A program made the translations under genes and the position numbers. From positions 1,798,001 through 1,862,000 of the forward strand of contig CAKJVC010000150.1 in assembly GCA_918026815.1 (NCBI GenBank): 64,000 nt of DNA. The letters are read 5' to 3'. Below, in pieces: positions 23,216-35,553 of the stretch (positions within the stretch are counted from its first letter, which is position 1; each line of letters starts with the position of its first letter). A model generated the notes under the pieces. It was not told where the DNA came from and searched no databases. It worked only from the letters and a program-made list of their open reading frames with translations. Source of the DNA: Chalara sp. BL73 (lineage: Eukaryota; Ascomycota; Leotiomycetes; Helotiales).

Positions 23216-23734
23216 GTGAAAAGGAAAAGCGAATACTAGCAATACAAGCTTCGACGCCGTGCGGGTCTCGTTGGTGGTTTTCATGGTGGTTATTTTTAAT
23301 GTCCTTCTGAGCAGTTTTTACTACAGTCATTTCGAAGCGAGCAACGAAATCCAAAGTATACGCACTATATTAGTTGAACGGGAGATTATATATACACCTT
23401 TAGTACTTAAAGGTGAGTCTGCGGAAGAATTTGCCAGCAAACTCGCAGAGATCAGAAGGTAAAGAGCACAAGGTATATGCACAACTAAGGCCAAAGTTTT
23501 TCTGCAATCGCTGTAGGTGAACCTTGCGGTTATAGGTGGGCGCCAAGGTAAAATATAGTGATTTCCTCAGCTTCGGCTATGTCTCGGAGAGCATATATCG
23601 TGAGCCGCTGAAGATTCCCATTCTAATTAAAATGAGCATTAGGGATGCATGAGTGGTTGAAGTAAGACTACTGAGGAAAATACCAACTTTTTTTAGCGTC
23701 AAATCCAAGAGGGAACGCGTTTGTCCTAAAACGG
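23216..23734. other. Intergenic, one short uncertain open frame
   Basis: An open frame at 23259-23462 (67 codons, plus) starts with a hydrophobic stretch (VSLVVFMVVIFNVLLSSFYY) but has no homologue I recognise and may be chance or decayed sequence. Confidence 0.3.
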
Positions 23735-23926
23735 CTAGCTACTTCCCCGTATATTTTTATGAGAGTTATGCAGCAAGTAAAACTGCTTCTTCTCTTCCTG
23801 GGTAAGGGCATCGACTGCGCCCAAGATTTCCTCACGATGTTGTGTTGTATCAGAGCTTCTGAAAGGCACCTTGAATGACGGGGGTTCGAAAAGAATGCTT
23901 GTCCCTCTGGGGATTAAGAATGACAT
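23735..23926 (-). pseudogene. Possible SET-domain protein 5' fragment
   Basis: From the ATG at 23926 the frame reads MSFLIPRGTSILFEPPSFKV, then DALTQEEKKQFYLLHNSH, before a stop. This resembles the first part of fungal SET-domain proteins, where a 'rGt.Il.E.Pl' strand is followed by helices ending in 'FlsLhN'. No downstream SET motif (NHSC, GEEI) appears, so it is most likely a truncated remnant. It could also be a small unrelated protein of 63 residues. Confidence 0.35.
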
Positions 23927-24329
23927 GATGGTAGGCTTGTGAGGGATGCGAGGTTGTTGAAGTTTGTTTTGTCTTCGAGAACTGGAAGTGGTGCTCAACC
24001 GGTATAGTCATGTGACGCGTCACGAAAATGCTGCATAAGGATCATTGTGCGTATCCCTTGAAGATTCCTGCTCTTTCATTTGTACTCATGTTCCATCCTG
24101 AATCAAACGCTTCGGTACGTTGTACATCGTACGATCTCCAACTCCAGCCAATGACACCTGCAATTGGAGATATCTCCAAACTAACAGTGCGGCCAGAACG
24201 AAAGCATACTAACTTAGATGAGAACTCCCCTAAGACCCTCTATGAAATAGAGATAAAAGGAAGGCGATAGAACAAGAAGACGATACAAGAAAACGATATA
24301 ATCAACGACCCAAGCTCCATCCGTATATA
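23927..24329. other. Intergenic
   Basis: Nothing recognisable; a plus-strand open frame at 24028-24270 has no motif. The 3' side of the HET-NACHT-WD40 gene lies here. Confidence 0.4.
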
Positions 24330-27300
24330 TCACAGGAACTTTGACGCTTGTATAAACTTAAAAATTGAAATTTTGCCAGTGGATTGCCCCAGAACGACAG
24401 ATCCACGCAAAATAGCGATTACTCTTGTGCGATATTCAGGGGGTAGCCAGAGAATATTTACATCCCCTTCCATGATCCAGTCATTGGATACAACAAGATT
24501 GTGTGATACTACTGTCCGATTGTTGTAATCAGACATAACCTGCCTGCCGTCCGGCGAGAATGCGACTGAGCTGACCGCAACTGTATGACCCTCGAGCGCT
24601 GGCAGGACCTGCGCGCCCGTGGCTGCATCCCAAAGCCGTATCGTGTTATCGCAAGACCCAGACACTACTTGCTTGCCGTCCGGCGAGAAGGCGACTGAGC
24701 TGATCTCAGCTGTATAACCCTCGAGCGCTGGCAGGACCTGCGCACCTGTGGTCGCATCCCAGAGCCGTACTGTGTAATCGTCGGATCCAGACACTACTCG
24801 CTTGCCGTCCGGCGAAAAAGCGACTGAGCTGACCTCAGCTGTATGACCCTCGAGCTCTGGCAGGACCTGCGCACCTGTGGCCGCATCCCAGAGCCGTATC
24901 GTGTGATCCCAAGATCCAGACAATACTTGCTTGCTGTCCGGCGAAAAGGCGACTGAGCTAACCCCAGCTGTATGACCCACGAGCTCTGGCAGGACTTGCG
25001 CGCGTGTAGCTACGTCCCAGAGACGTACCGTGTAATCGTAAGATCCAGACACCACCTGCCTGCCGTCCGGCGAGAAAGCGACTGAACTAACCGTGTCTGT
25101 ATGACCGACGAGCGCTGGCAGGACTTGCGCGCCTGTGGCCACGTCCCAGAGCCGTATCGTCTGATCCCAAGATCCAGACACTACTTGCTTGCCGTCCGGC
25201 GAGAAAGCGACTGAACTAACCGTGTCTGTATGACCCACGAGCGCTGGCATGCCTTGCGCGCCTGTGGCCACGTCCCAGAGCCGTATTGTCTGATCCCAAG
25301 ATCCAGACACTACTTGCTTGCCGTCCGGCGAGAAAGCGACTGAGCTAACCCTAGTTGTATGACCGACGAGCGCTAGCAGAACCTGTGCACCTGTGGCCGC
25401 ATCCCAGAGCCGTATTGTGTAATCGTCGGATCCAGACACTACTCGCTTGCCGTCCAGCGAAAAGGCGACTGAGCTAACCGTGTCTGTATGACCCACGAGC
25501 GCTGGCAGGACCTGCGCGCCTGTGGCCACGTCCCAGAGCCGCACCGTGTGATCGTAAGAACCAGACACTATCTGCCTGCTATCAGGCGAGAAGGCGGCTG
25601 AGCTGACCCTAAATGTATGGCCTTCGAGCGCTGGCAGGAGCTGCACGCCCGTGGCCGCGTCCCATAGCCGTATTGTCTGATCCCAAGATCCAGAGACCAC
25701 CTGCCTGCTGTCCGGCGAAAAAGCGACTGAGCTAATCCCAGCTGTATGACCGACAAGCGCTGGCAGGACTTGCGCGCCTGTGGCCACGTCCCAGAGCCGC
25801 ACTGTGTGATCGTAAGAACCAGACACTATCTGCCTGCCATCCGGCGAGAAGGCGACTGAGCTGACCCTAACTGTATGGCCCTCGAACGCTGGCAGGACCT
25901 GCGCACCCGTGGCCGCGTCCCATAGCCGTATTGTCTGATCCCAAGATCCAGACACCACTTGCTTGCCGTCCGGCGAGAAAGCGACTGAGGTGATCCCAGC
26001 TGTATGACCGACGAGCGCTGGCAGGACCTGCGCACCTGTGGCCACGTCCCAGAGCCGCACCGTATTATCGTAAGACCCAGACACCACCTGCCTGCCATCC
26101 GGCGAGAAGGCGACTGACCTGACCACGTCTGTATGGCCCTCGAGCGTCTGTAGCATCGCGTTCCAGTCTGCTTCAACTCTAGGCTTTGTCTGGATCCAAC
26201 AAGGAACACACTTCTCAAATGCTGTTCGGACGATACTCTTCTCTGGGGCGAAAAGAAGGGCTGAACAATACGACTGAAGGGGAGCCTGCTCAATAATTGA
26301 TCGGCTATACCAGACAAACCGTTTTGCATCGTGGAGAAATGCATATAGATGCGGATCTCTATATGCCTTACTAAATCAGCTTGAACCGTCTATAATTTTT
26401 CGGCTGCAGAAGCTTACCTGTGCTCGGTTCTCAAGCTTCCTAATTATTGCTATACATTTTGACAAGTTGTTCATTAGACTAAGTGCTTCGAGCCAATAAA
26501 GAAAGCTCTGACATAAAAACCTATAAACAGAGCCACCGTCCTCGAGGTTCTTTTCAACCATCCCTCCAGTATCACACTCGAGCAGATGGTCAGCCCAATA
26601 GAGACAGGAGTACTGTATTGTAGCTAGTGGATCTGGAATAGGCGGCTTGACTTGATTGATCGAGATTCCAGGAGCTGCTAAGCTATAGATGTCACGTCTG
26701 AGTGTGCGGGACATGGCCTGCAGTGATCGAGAGAAGATGCTGCTGTGCACATCTTGTGTTTTAAAGAGCAATGAATCATTAGATGCCTTTTCAACCAAAA
26801 ATTCCTTCGCTGACTGGTGAACAAAGAATATAGTGCGTTCTCGAAGCGTGAGAAAGGAGCCACAATAGCCTATAATTTCAGATAGAGCTCCATCTTCGCC
26901 AGTAACTCCGTTGGGCATGTCCACAAGCGCTACCAGCTCATCGAGCGTAATGGGCCGATACACAGTCGAAACGACAGCTAGTATACGTATACAGAGCTCA
27001 GCATCTTCCGAATCTATAATTTGGTCTAGCATCCGCCGGTAGAGCGCATCGAGTCCAGCCGGAACCACGTTCAACTTCTTGACGGCTTTCCATCCCGAAA
27101 GATTCGACAGCTCTTGGCAGACCAACGCCACCCAAAGAAAAGTACCGTTCGCGTTTAGCGTAAGTCGCTGCTGGACAGCGTCCCGTGTCTCGCTCTTATA
27201 CTTGTTCCGCGTCGCTAGCCAATTAACCTTAGACTGGATAAAAGTCGCGACGGCAGCGGAAGCGGAGTTTTCATTAAGCTCGAGACACAGTCTTTGCTTC

Positions 27301-28661
27301 TGCGTTGCAAAGTCAAGCGTTTTCTCGATTTCTGGCCAGTTGCGGCTAGAGACCACCCACTTGATACGAGGAGATATAGACGAAGTCTGCGCGATGAAAT
27401 CTAATAGTTTTGACAGGTCTTTTATACATTCATCGAGTGCATCGACAATTAAGTAAGTACTATTTAGATTTGGGTCTTGTAGGATGCTAGTGAAAATCTC
27501 GGTCAAAGCAACCCAGGCATTTGCATCCTCAAAGAGCGCCTTGCCAGCCTGATCGTACTTCGTTCGCGCATGCGAGATGAGAGATTGCTGTTGGTCGACT
27601 AGCAAGTAAATCAGACCCCGCAGCACGGCTGTGGCGTGGTTAATCCGGGAATCCGTGGCCTGGCAAAAGAAGTACGATAGAAGCACGGACTTGGCTGAGG
27701 ACCTTTTTAGCTCGTTGGCAATACCGCAAAGCAGCATTGTCTTGCCTTTACCAGGATCACCTTTAATCCACAGTAGCCGACTATGTTGGCTGTTGCGCCA
27801 TTGCTGGAAGTCAGAGTTTTCTACCACCCACCGATAAGACTCCTCTAGTAAGCCGCCCTTAGTGGCCTCGATACGTTTCTTATCATCGCGGGGATCGGTG
27901 AGACGCAGGTCTTGGATGCATTTATGCATTTTGTCGAATTCATCCCAGAGCCGATCGAATGCTTTCACTTTTCCCTCGCCATAGATAGGGAATAAGTAGA
28001 CGCCGAAAATGCCTAGCAATGAGTAGGCCTTGTCTTCTTCTCGCCCAGTTGTACGGTGTTCCATCCACCGCATTCGCTCATCGACGCTATATCGAGATAA
28101 AGAATCTCCTTGAAGCGCAGAGGAAGGTATGTTTGTTGCTTCGCAAATCTGCTGTTTAAAAGAACTCTTATCCCCAAGTCGCTTCCCTTCTAGAGAGAAA
28201 AACTCCACCGAAGCTGGGGCAAGGAGCTCCTGGAGCGTCCAGCCCCGGGTGAACCATCTACTGTTCCGGAAATCCAGATCCCACGACTGTGGGTTATTAT
28301 TTTTGACATCGATGATGGGGCTAGAAACATCCGACAAATAAACGTAGCATCGGCTCGCGTTACGATACCAACGAAACATGGAATTGATCGAACGCGAGAG
28401 CTCAGCGCCATTTTCCTTGTTGATGCAGCAGGTGTCAACCCAAAAGTATAGCAGACCATCTCGTCTAGCCTGTTCTCCACAGAACCTGATCTTCTTAAAA
28501 CCAAGCTTGTCCTCGCCAGTCCTATTTATTATGTCTGCGAAGGTAACTTCCTCGCTGTCTTGTCCCCATGTGTGCGAGAGTACGGCATACTTGGGTATAT
28601 CACTCTGAAAGAACTCGGTCAAGCTGAAATCACCATCGTCGTTATATTTCAGCAGACGCAT
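24330..28661 (-). CDS. HET / NACHT / WD40 protein (HNWD-like)
   Basis: Two exons (28661-26418, 26366-24330) with a 51-bp intron give 1426 residues. The N-terminal HET domain (about residues 1-240) has YAVLSHTWG, WVDTCCINK, RGWTLQELLAP and AYSLLGIFGV. The NACHT domain follows, with Walker A GDPGKGKT at about 299-306 and Walker B YLIVDALDEC. Twelve WD40 repeats of 43 residues and one degenerate repeat follow, nearly identical except at a few positions. This is the order of the HET-D/HET-E/HET-R incompatibility proteins of Podospora, whose WD40 repeats set recognition specificity and whose HET domain causes cell death. The intron sits at the NACHT-WD40 boundary, exactly as in the paralogue at 17106-20750. 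All motifs are intact, so the gene is probably functional. Confidence 0.95.
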
Positions 28662-29464
28662 TGTTCGGCTGGGTTCGTAGATCGTAAGAAAGCAGGTTCT
28701 TGAAAGTTACTAAGTCATCGAGTTGGCATAGATGGAAGATGGATGAAGATTTGCGTGAAGATTTGGGAGAAAGATATCGGGTTGAGGTTGGCACAATCAG
28801 CCAAGCGACAGCCTCGCGCAACAGCGTCGTCGTGCATCACTATAAGTCCGCAAGACCTGCCAATTGCTCGGTCTCATCGCCGGAATCTTGGAAGTCGTAG
28901 TTGAATAGGAGATCCGAAGTCACGCTTGATTGAGCCATGATATGCTCCTATCTCTAAGGAAGGAGTTGAAGGAACATGAAAGTGGGTGACAGAAATCTGG
29001 GGATCCAGAATCATTGATGGGTGGTGGGTGTTTGAGCTTCCGCCTCGCGTCCAGCCACGGCCTCAACAGCCACACACTCGCCTGACTTGAATTACGTCGG
29101 GATAAACCACCCAGGTATTAAGGACCCCGCACTTGGTGGTGGTCTGTGCACGGGATCCCGTCACTAAGCCCTGTTCAGAGTATTTCAGGCACTCAAGTGC
29201 TCTGAGGGGACTGTACTCCAATCGCCCGACGCGTCCCGCAGACAGCTTAGCGAAAAGGCAGAGTGGATTTGATCGGTCACTTTTCCCTTCTCAAGGCAGA
29301 AGTCGTTATCAGGAAACAACCATCCTTTAGATGACATTTCTCAAATCGCCTTTTAAGAACTGTGTGGCTGGTGGTGAGATCCTCCCACTCCTGCTTTTGC
29401 CAATCCACTAATCTCCTATCTGCTCCGCCAAGTATCCCTCGTCAAGGCCGCGATTCGGCCCACA
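28662..29464. other. Intergenic
   Basis: No gene recognised. It contains the promoter of the HET-NACHT-WD40 gene (minus) and the upstream side of the SDR remnant (plus). Confidence 0.4.
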
Positions 29465-30380
29465 ATGAAAACGGTACTTGTTATCGGCGCGTTATCCAGC
29501 ATCCCGCCCCCCTTCCGCTCTGATCTACATACTAATTATGTCTTAGGAGCCAGCCGAGGCATCGGGCTTCAATTGATTCGCACCTTTACAAAGAACGGCT
29601 GGAGCACGGTTGGCTCAGTCCGACTAGAAACACTGACCATGAAAGGTCCGTCAATTGCTGGCGTAAGTAAAACAGCAGTGTCTCTGTATCCTGTCTTACA
29701 AAACTTTACAGCTAGAGGCGACTGATGCAATGATCGTTGAGATTGACTGCAAGAACAAAAGCACAATTAAGAAAGCCGCTCACGAGCTTCGAGACACAAA
29801 GCTTGGCGTTCCCATTAACTGTGCTGGCAAGTGCTGTGATCCTAAAGCAAGATGTTAGGAGTAATAAAAATGGTGCTGAAAGGTATCAAACCACGACCCC
29901 TCGAATGAGACGCTCACGGAGGGAAAGATTTATGGAGCGCTTCCAAGTCATGGCAGTCGTACGACCAAACTGAAGCCCACCCATAATGTTGAAGACTCTC
30001 TAACTACTCATAAGGCCCGTTTCTATTCATCAAACACTTCATTTTCATGCTTTCCCTAGGCGGTGGAGGGAAGTTGGTCAATATATCATCTGGCAGCGCC
30101 AGCATTGGATGTGAGCCATTGTACAAGTCAGCAATGAGTTCCTTTATGAAGCTGCCTAACCATGGCTACAGCGCCTACTCACGACGGCGAATCTATAGGT
30201 TACCGAATGGCAAAGTTGGCCGTCAACCAACAAACCAAAACCCTCGCCCTCGACTTCCAGAGAGCAGGGGTTCCTGTCACGATAGTTGCGATTGCCCCTG
30301 GATTTATTAAGACTTGTCTCACAGGCTTCAGGGGAGTTGTTGACATTGGGGGGTCCGGCAATGGTATGTATGATATCTAA
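29465..30380 (+). pseudogene. Short-chain dehydrogenase/reductase, decayed
   Basis: The ATG at 29465 gives MKTVLVIGA, and the NAD(P)-binding motif GASRGIGLQLIRTFTKNG is completed after a gap near 29550 that cannot be closed in phase by a canonical intron. EATDAMIVEID and NCAGK follow after a plausible intron, then GKLVNISSGSASIG, and finally in another frame YRMAKLAVNQQTKTLALDF and VTIVAIAPGFIKT. These are the classical SDR order: Rossmann fold, NAG, catalytic Ser strand, YxxxK, PG. The YxxxK tyrosine is in a different frame from the SSG strand. A stop, frame breaks and missing middle sequence make a working NAD(P)-dependent oxidoreductase unlikely, though unusual splicing could rescue parts. 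Confidence 0.65.
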
Positions 30381-31729
30381 ACTTACCTCGGGACAGTCTG
30401 GGTCTTTCTATGAATGGAATGGAAGGAAATTGCCATGGTGAGGCAGTGGTCTCGCATTGATGAGATTGGACTTCCACAGGAGCGCGGCTCCATTCTTTCG
30501 GAACATCTGGTACTTGGTACTAAAAGCTCAGCGGGAAAGAAACAGCTTTCATTTGCGCGTTCTCTCAATCATAAACATAATGGAAGTCTCAACTTAATCA
30601 AGTTCGCATCCTTGCACTTTCCATTTAAACTCCCTAAAATTCATGCTCAAAATAAATTACGGCAACCGCTCCAGCAGAGGCCCTCATCCCAGTCAAAGTA
30701 GCCTAAACCAGGCCCCGAATACAAGTCAAGAAGTTTGATGGAAACACCCAGGCCAAAAAAAGATGTTCGCATATTTCAAAATTCAAATCTGTGCGCCGCC
30801 TATGGGCAATGACTATTCCACCCACCTATTGTAATTGGCTTAATGCACATATCATTTCAGCAGCTAAATTTATCAGAGAGTTCAAACATCCCGCAAGTAC
30901 TATCCTTTGGCAGATACTTGAAGCAATCCTGCGTCGCATGGTTATATTAAAGACCAGCACACAGCCAGTCACGGCTTTGTGTTTCGCCCGTCAGAGCTGC
31001 CCAACGTCCGCTGGCTTGTTAGAATAAAAATATGCGTAAGTTTAGTACTGGGCGAGCTGAAGTCTGCCTCAAGCTGGACTTGAACTCGAACTTGAGCTCC
31101 AACTCCCAAGTTAATAATAGGTCTAACTTCACGCAACGAAGTACAGTCTTACTTGTCGCCTCACTGGCGTTAGATAATCCTAATTCTAGCCTGACATCTA
31201 AATCTGCTCGTTGATGTTGGCTTGGATCTGTTTCATAAGACGTGTAATGCGCAAAATATGTAGCGTGGCACGAGTCGACTCCAATTCATACAAAGACTAA
31301 TCTCTACCCTCTCTACTACAGCTCCAGGCCTCCTACTTGTACCGTTCGAGCTCCTATCGGCCCTCTAAGTGATCTAGAACCCTAATATGGTTGACCACCT
31401 GTTGAACCCTTAGCGTATTATGTAGCTGAAAGCCTTGATCTCCACGTAGAGCCTTCATCTCCTCACCAGCATGTGATACACAACCTAGAACCTGATCCCA
31501 ACATGTGATAATTAGGCACCTGACATAGCGGTCTTCCCTGGAACGCCATCCTGGCGTTCCTCTTGGTATTGCCAGTCCCGATGCTTGTAGTCAGATTCGT
31601 AAGGAGTCGGAAGCGAGCCGAAAGCGGGTCGGGCGAGCTTGGAAAGCTGCCTCTAAGCGCAATAACAACGATTCTTTGCAACAATACATGCTACAACTCC
31701 GGCGGCCAATCCCCAGAATTACCGTTGCC
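30381..31729. other. Intergenic
   Basis: Nothing recognisable as a gene; several short open frames without motifs. It adjoins the gypsy relic and may include its decayed 3' part. Confidence 0.4.
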
Positions 31730-32170
31730 ACAGCTGCTGTGCTATGCCTGCTCCCGTTTCCTTTTCTTCGATTTCTTTTGATCTCAAACGTAGCTTTTCG
31801 ATGGTATTCCCGTAATGCTTCGCCGGCGTTCTGAGGGTTTTCCGCAGGCTCCTAAGAGTCTATTGCAAGCGAATAACTGTCTTGTTGTACTAAATATCCC
31901 ATCCTTCTCTTGGTAGATCGATGGACTTAAATAGCTTTCACTTCACATTCCTCCTCTTCTTGTATTTAGAGCGGCGCCAGCTCCTGGGGAGCTCTTTTCC
32001 GTTCATGCCACAGCTTTAATAAAGACACATCAAACACATCATGAATCCTACGGTGAGCCGGAAACTTCAGCCTGTACGCCTGGCCATAATCTCACGTAAC
32101 TTCCAAAGCTTCGAACAGCCTTAAAAACTTATCTGCAAGCTTACGGCTAGGCTTGAGTTGTTGTAACAGG
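31730..32170 (-). mobile_element. Ty3/gypsy chromovirus relic (integrase C-terminus and chromodomain)
   Basis: The minus strand reads LKPSRKLADKFLRLFEALEV, then DYGQAYRLKFPAHRRIHDVF, DVSLLKLWHERKRAPQELAP, and after a stop a chromodomain-like RSTKRRMGYLV and EPAENPQNAGEALREYH. This is the end of a chromovirus pol polyprotein, where the chromodomain directs integration to heterochromatin. Stops such as VT*DYG and the missing rest of pol show it is a dead fragment. Stops in place of Gly, Trp or Gln codons would fit C-to-T mutation (RIP), but this was not tested. Confidence 0.7.
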
Positions 32171-32400
32171 CAGGATCCGTCAAACCAGTTCAAGACCCCG
32201 GATATAGAATAAAAGCCCTTACGGGAGAAATTAAGGTTCCCAGCTACGCAACGATCGGGGCTGCAAATGGTGAAAACAGCCCATGGCCAGCCGCAGGCTT
32301 GCGGCCACTACAAAAGCGTGTGACCTAGACTGTTGCAGGCTTCAGCTGTTAGAGTACCTTCGGGGATATTAAAGTCACAAGCTTGGTGACACTGTAGGAG
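32171..32400 (+). repeat. Repeat family R, uninterrupted copy
   Basis: This stretch (AGGATCCGTCAAACCAG through GCTACGCAACGATCGGGGCT to GCAGGCTTCAGCTGTTAGAG) matches two now separated pieces near 46 kb: the reverse complement of about 45350-45500, and 46207-46290 in direct orientation. Here the two parts are contiguous, which makes this copy the reference for the rearrangement described in the findings. It follows the gypsy relic and may be retroelement-internal sequence. Confidence 0.6.
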
Positions 32401-32609
32401 AAGAATACAACACAATCCAGGGGCGAAGGATATAAAAAGAAGCTAGAACTCCTTTGAGAGAGGGAAAGCTTGAGTCTTCATAGATTCAACGGCCCACATT
32501 ATATATCAATACAGTGCTATTACTTTTGCATTACCAGTCCCGTGTCCTCATTGCATACGTGTCCTCCCCTGCTATATTGCAATCCCTCCTGCCGCCATCT
32601 GTTTGTTCC

Positions 32610-32805
32610 TGTCACGGCCCTGGCCCTCTCTCGCTTAGAGCCCCTTAGGGCTCGGCCCCTGACACCACAAGGCCTCTGTTACACTGGCCCCCGGCCAGTC
32701 TCCTGTATATAAAGCACTGCCTTCCTTCCCTTCTTCTATCTGTAGTTTATTCTCTTCGTTATATAACGATAGATAGTCGTTCACACCTTTGAGTCCTCCC
32801 TGATA
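32610..32805 (+). mobile_element. LTR fragment, family B
   Basis: It begins TGTCACGGCCCTGGCC, contains the CTGGCC..CTCCTGTATATAAAGCACT promoter block and CGTTCACACCTTTGAGTCCT, then loses similarity before the family's GTTGTTACA end. It is therefore truncated at the 3' side. Confidence 0.65.
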
Positions 32806-34369
32806 TCTAGATTTTAAGGATAATAAAACTCGTCTAGATTGAACTTTGTATCTCTGGTTCAAAAACCTTTTTCTCAATAGAAACCAGATTCTAGATATGT
32901 TGAATCCCATTCAACGAAGTAACCTACAGGTGCTCTAGGATCGAGCTTCCTGGCTTTAGTCTTTATTGCATCTCTATCCAAAAAGTAAGTTTTTACAGTT
33001 TATTGGTTACATGTGGGCTCTTTTCGGCTTTCTTCCCGTTACGGGTTCAAAGGACGTTTTCCAATCCAGTTTCCGTACGAGTAGCCTCCCCTTGATATAA
33101 GCCGCAGTCTGTATCAGTTCTAGCCATAAGTTGGTAGAAAACGAGCTCCAAACCATAGCACTCAAATGCTTATTTCTTTGTTGGTTCGTTCCTGATTGGG
33201 TTTTGCAAGAGGTTGATCTTCCTTTCGAACCATCTCAGGATTTGGAATCTGATAGATCCCTGGTAAAACCATCATATCCCTTGCTAATGAAGTGATCTTT
33301 CTTTCCAGTTTTCTCTAGCTCCTTATTTATCCTCTTGAATACCTCCTTCCATGCCACCCAGTCATCAGGTCTTCTAGACGGAACTAAATAAAAGCACCTG
33401 GATAGAGTATGCCTCTCATTCCACATAAGCACCTCTCTTTCTCTTTCTCTTTCTCTTTCTCTTTCTCTTTCTCTTTCTCTTTCTCTTTCTCTTCCTTTGT
33501 ATTTGTATTGTTTTCTTGGCCATCCTCTAGTTGTTGGCCTTTGAAAGCTGTGAAGGAGAAGTGCGAATTACTGTTAGGTTAAAGCAAGTTAAAAGGATCC
33601 CCGGGATAGTTGGGCTATCCAGAAAGTCTTAGCTGTCTGGGTGGCGGTGTTGAACGACATATAAGACGCGATACTAATTCGGCAAGAAACATCCGCTTTT
33701 TGCCATTTCACAACGGGAAGTGACACCCCATAACATGCACCAGTATCAAATAGCAGCCTCCAGATGCTTATAAGATGATAATCGTGCCAACGGGAAACGG
33801 ATAATCGAAGGCGATTAAGTCACACAAGGTGAGTATCCTAAGACCGACGATGACGAGGAAAGATTGCAAGCGCTGAGAATGCAGAAGAACATCGGGACTG
33901 GCGTTCGGCGACGGTGATGAACAATATTAATAGTTGAAATACAGGAATAGGCGGTGGCAAGCCGATTTTCAGCTAAGTTCTCTAATTGTAAACGGCAGTA
34001 AAGAGCTTTATTCCTGACCCTCGTTCACGGTAGCTCGCGTGCCCAGGCGAGTCCTCCTATTATCATATACATTAAAGCTATCAATATCTTCAAGTGGAAG
34101 TGATGTGTCTTCTAATGATTCTGATGGAGTTATTGGAGGGAAAATTAGGCTATTGGGCGAAGTGTATCTATTATCCAGTAGAAATTTGTTTGAAGGGTTC
34201 ATCCTGATTGTACTCCTGGAAACTGGCGGAAGGCGGAGCGTACATACTGTGCGTAGCGGCAATTTGCACAATGGACTTATCCTGATTTTTTGTCGAGATA
34301 CTTGTCCAGTATTCCGTGAGTAGTTGATTAGTTGGGTCCTCTCCGTTTCCGTATTCGTAGCTATTACCA
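32806..34369. other. Intergenic with a hexanucleotide microsatellite
   Basis: A (TTTCTC)n tract runs from about 33432 to 33492. A minus-strand open frame at 33235-33432 (65 codons) has no motif I recognise. 34008-34369 (minus) may be a decayed low-complexity tail of the DUF7924 relic. Confidence 0.45.
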
Positions 34370-35553
34370 TCTGTAGAGTCGGCAGTCGTCGCCTGGTACG
34401 CTTGGAGCGACAACGGATTCATTTTGATTGTTTTCCTGGAAACTGCTGGAAACTGGGGCATTTCCCCCACTGCTGGAGTATTCTTGTACGCTTTTAGCTC
34501 CGCTGTTGTGTCCGCGGGACAATGACTCTTTGCGCCTGTTGTTGCTGCTATTTGCGGAATCATCCGAAGATGGCGGATGTGATTTGGCCAGCTGGGAAGT
34601 AATCTTCCTATTCTCCTCGAGGAGGCTGTCCAACGATTTTGAATCTCCTCCAAGCGCTTATCCTTGCCCCAATCGATGATATTTCGAGCGTCCTTGCGGA
34701 ACTCCACGTATTGATCAAGCTCCTAAAGTAAGAAACTCTTCGCATTCCGCATGTAGTAATCGGGCTCGTTATGCTTCCATGAAATGTAAAGTCGCGCTCC
34801 TGTACCGTTCATAGCAATGCTAAATACGACACTGTCAATCGGCTGGACCTCATCGTACTTGCACTGCTTCAGCTGGCAGTTGAGGCGTTCGGCAATATTA
34901 ACACATGATGCAGAGCCTCCAAAACACTGATTCGCCGCTACCCACATACTCCCAGACTCTCCAGGACTATCAGCCCTGAACTCGATAACAAAGAGCGGAT
35001 ACATCAAGTTTGAAGTGTTGGTTACCATTTCATTTCCCATAAAGAGAAGTTGGGCTTGCTGCTGGGGAAATGCTCTAATGCTATTATATCTGTAAAGCAT
35101 ATCAGGTACTAACTTCCAGCTTTAATGCAACATTCGGAACAGTATACTTGGCCATCAGATTTTTGTCGATAAGTTTGAGACTATCCGATAATTTAAGATT
35201 AAAGAAAATATTAGCCTTGAAATACTTTTCAATAGCAGATTTTGCGCTGGCTATCCCAAAGTCATACAAATCCGTATCTTGCCTTATTTGATCTGATGAC
35301 GGGCCTAGAGATAAACGGTCCTTAACTACCTAATTAGCCAGGTTAAGAATACGTTCCGGGAAATTTTCGTAGGAATAGCGCATGTAGATCTTATTTGCAC
35401 CAAGTTCGCCCGTCGGTAAAAAAGCTCCTCAACAAGGCTCCTTCGACCTAAACCAGTAAAAGCACCACTGATATCCGATAGTGCGATTGATGAAGTGAGT
35501 GTCGGCGGCATAACGAATCTATCAGCATCCCGTGTATACTCCATATTCGGCAC
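34370..35553 (-). pseudogene. DUF7924-type (PD-(D/E)XK-like) protein, frameshifted
   Basis: The minus strand holds the pieces of a repeat-associated fungal family: DISGAFTGLGRRSLVEELFY and RRANL, then ASAKSAIEKYFKANIFFNLK, MAKYTVPNVALKLEV, AFPQQQAQLLFMGNEM, FVIEFRADSPGESGSMWVA, CVNIAERLNCQLKQCKYDEV and ARLYISWKHNEPDYYMR, and DWGKDKRLEEIQ followed in another frame by SLDSLLEENRKIT. The V-IEF-RAD stretch resembles the nuclease-like core (acidic residues before a lysine/arginine strand). At least three frame changes or stops interrupt it, so it is a relic. I know the family only as a domain of unknown function with restriction-nuclease-like fold predictions. Confidence 0.65.

Noticed and set aside
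14037..30380. Secondary-metabolite cluster formed by the P450 and the SDR remnant
   Set aside because: They are 14 kb apart with NLR genes between them, the SDR is broken, and no core synthase is seen.
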